In this document: piece by piece, positions 35,136 to 37,010 of the stretch
How positions within the stretch are numbered: position 1 is the stretch's first letter
How the letters are laid out: every line of letters begins with the position of its first letter
Source of the DNA: Acidobacteriota bacterium
GTDB lineage: Bacteria > Acidobacteriota > Thermoanaerobaculia > Gp7-AA8
Assembly (NCBI GenBank): GCA_019242175.1
Contig: JAFAVZ010000485.1
Span: 1-37,010, forward strand
Reading direction: 5' to 3'
DNA length: 37,010 nucleotides
Translations under genes and position numbers: made by a program
Notes under the pieces: model-generated
Database searches by the model: none
What the model was told of the DNA's origin: nothing
What the model saw: the letters and a program-made list of their open reading frames with translations, nothing else

Positions 35136-35201
35136 ACGTAGGGCCGGCTCTCCAGCCGGCCCAGCATCGATATTGGGCCGGCTGGAGAGCCGGCCCTACA
35201 T
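35136..35201. repeat. Palindromic repeat, type A
   Basis: acgtagggccggctctccagccggccc-agcatcgatatt-gggccggctggagagccggccctacat. Confidence 0.95.
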
Positions 35202-35205
35202 TTTT

Positions 35206-37010
<1,805 letters not shown>

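Overview
High-GC (by eye) bacterial chromosomal window; gene content and style suggest Acidobacteriota/Thermoanaerobaculia-like, which is inference only. I support about 31 CDSs, two of them truncated by the window edges. Recognisable modules: a CASTOR/POLLUX-like channel (partial); a TolB-propeller/amidohydrolase fusion; NRDE and YaeQ family proteins; an HNH endonuclease; a perR-ahpC-ahpD peroxide operon; a tight three-gene operon of sigma-70 factor, zf-HC2/TM/TPR/CHAT protein and metacaspase-like C14 protein; a REC-GGDEF diguanylate cyclase; a frameshifted secreted FN3/BACON-like protein; a NMT1/Tau-type ABC transporter with two paralogous permeases; rsmA; a MoxR-DUF58-BatA/B/C/D operon ending in a GNAT; a CspA-like protein with a terminator; a DinB protein; and an M2 metallopeptidase (partial). 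The most interesting system is the sigma / anti-sigma-like TPR-CHAT / caspase operon (10915-16684). The second theme is abundant palindromic repeats. They fill the intergenic space of convergent gene pairs, abut or overlap stop codons, form higher-order arrays, and in one case lie in frame at the 5' end of a batD-like gene. All calls come from reading the sequence and supplied ORFs; no database searches were run.
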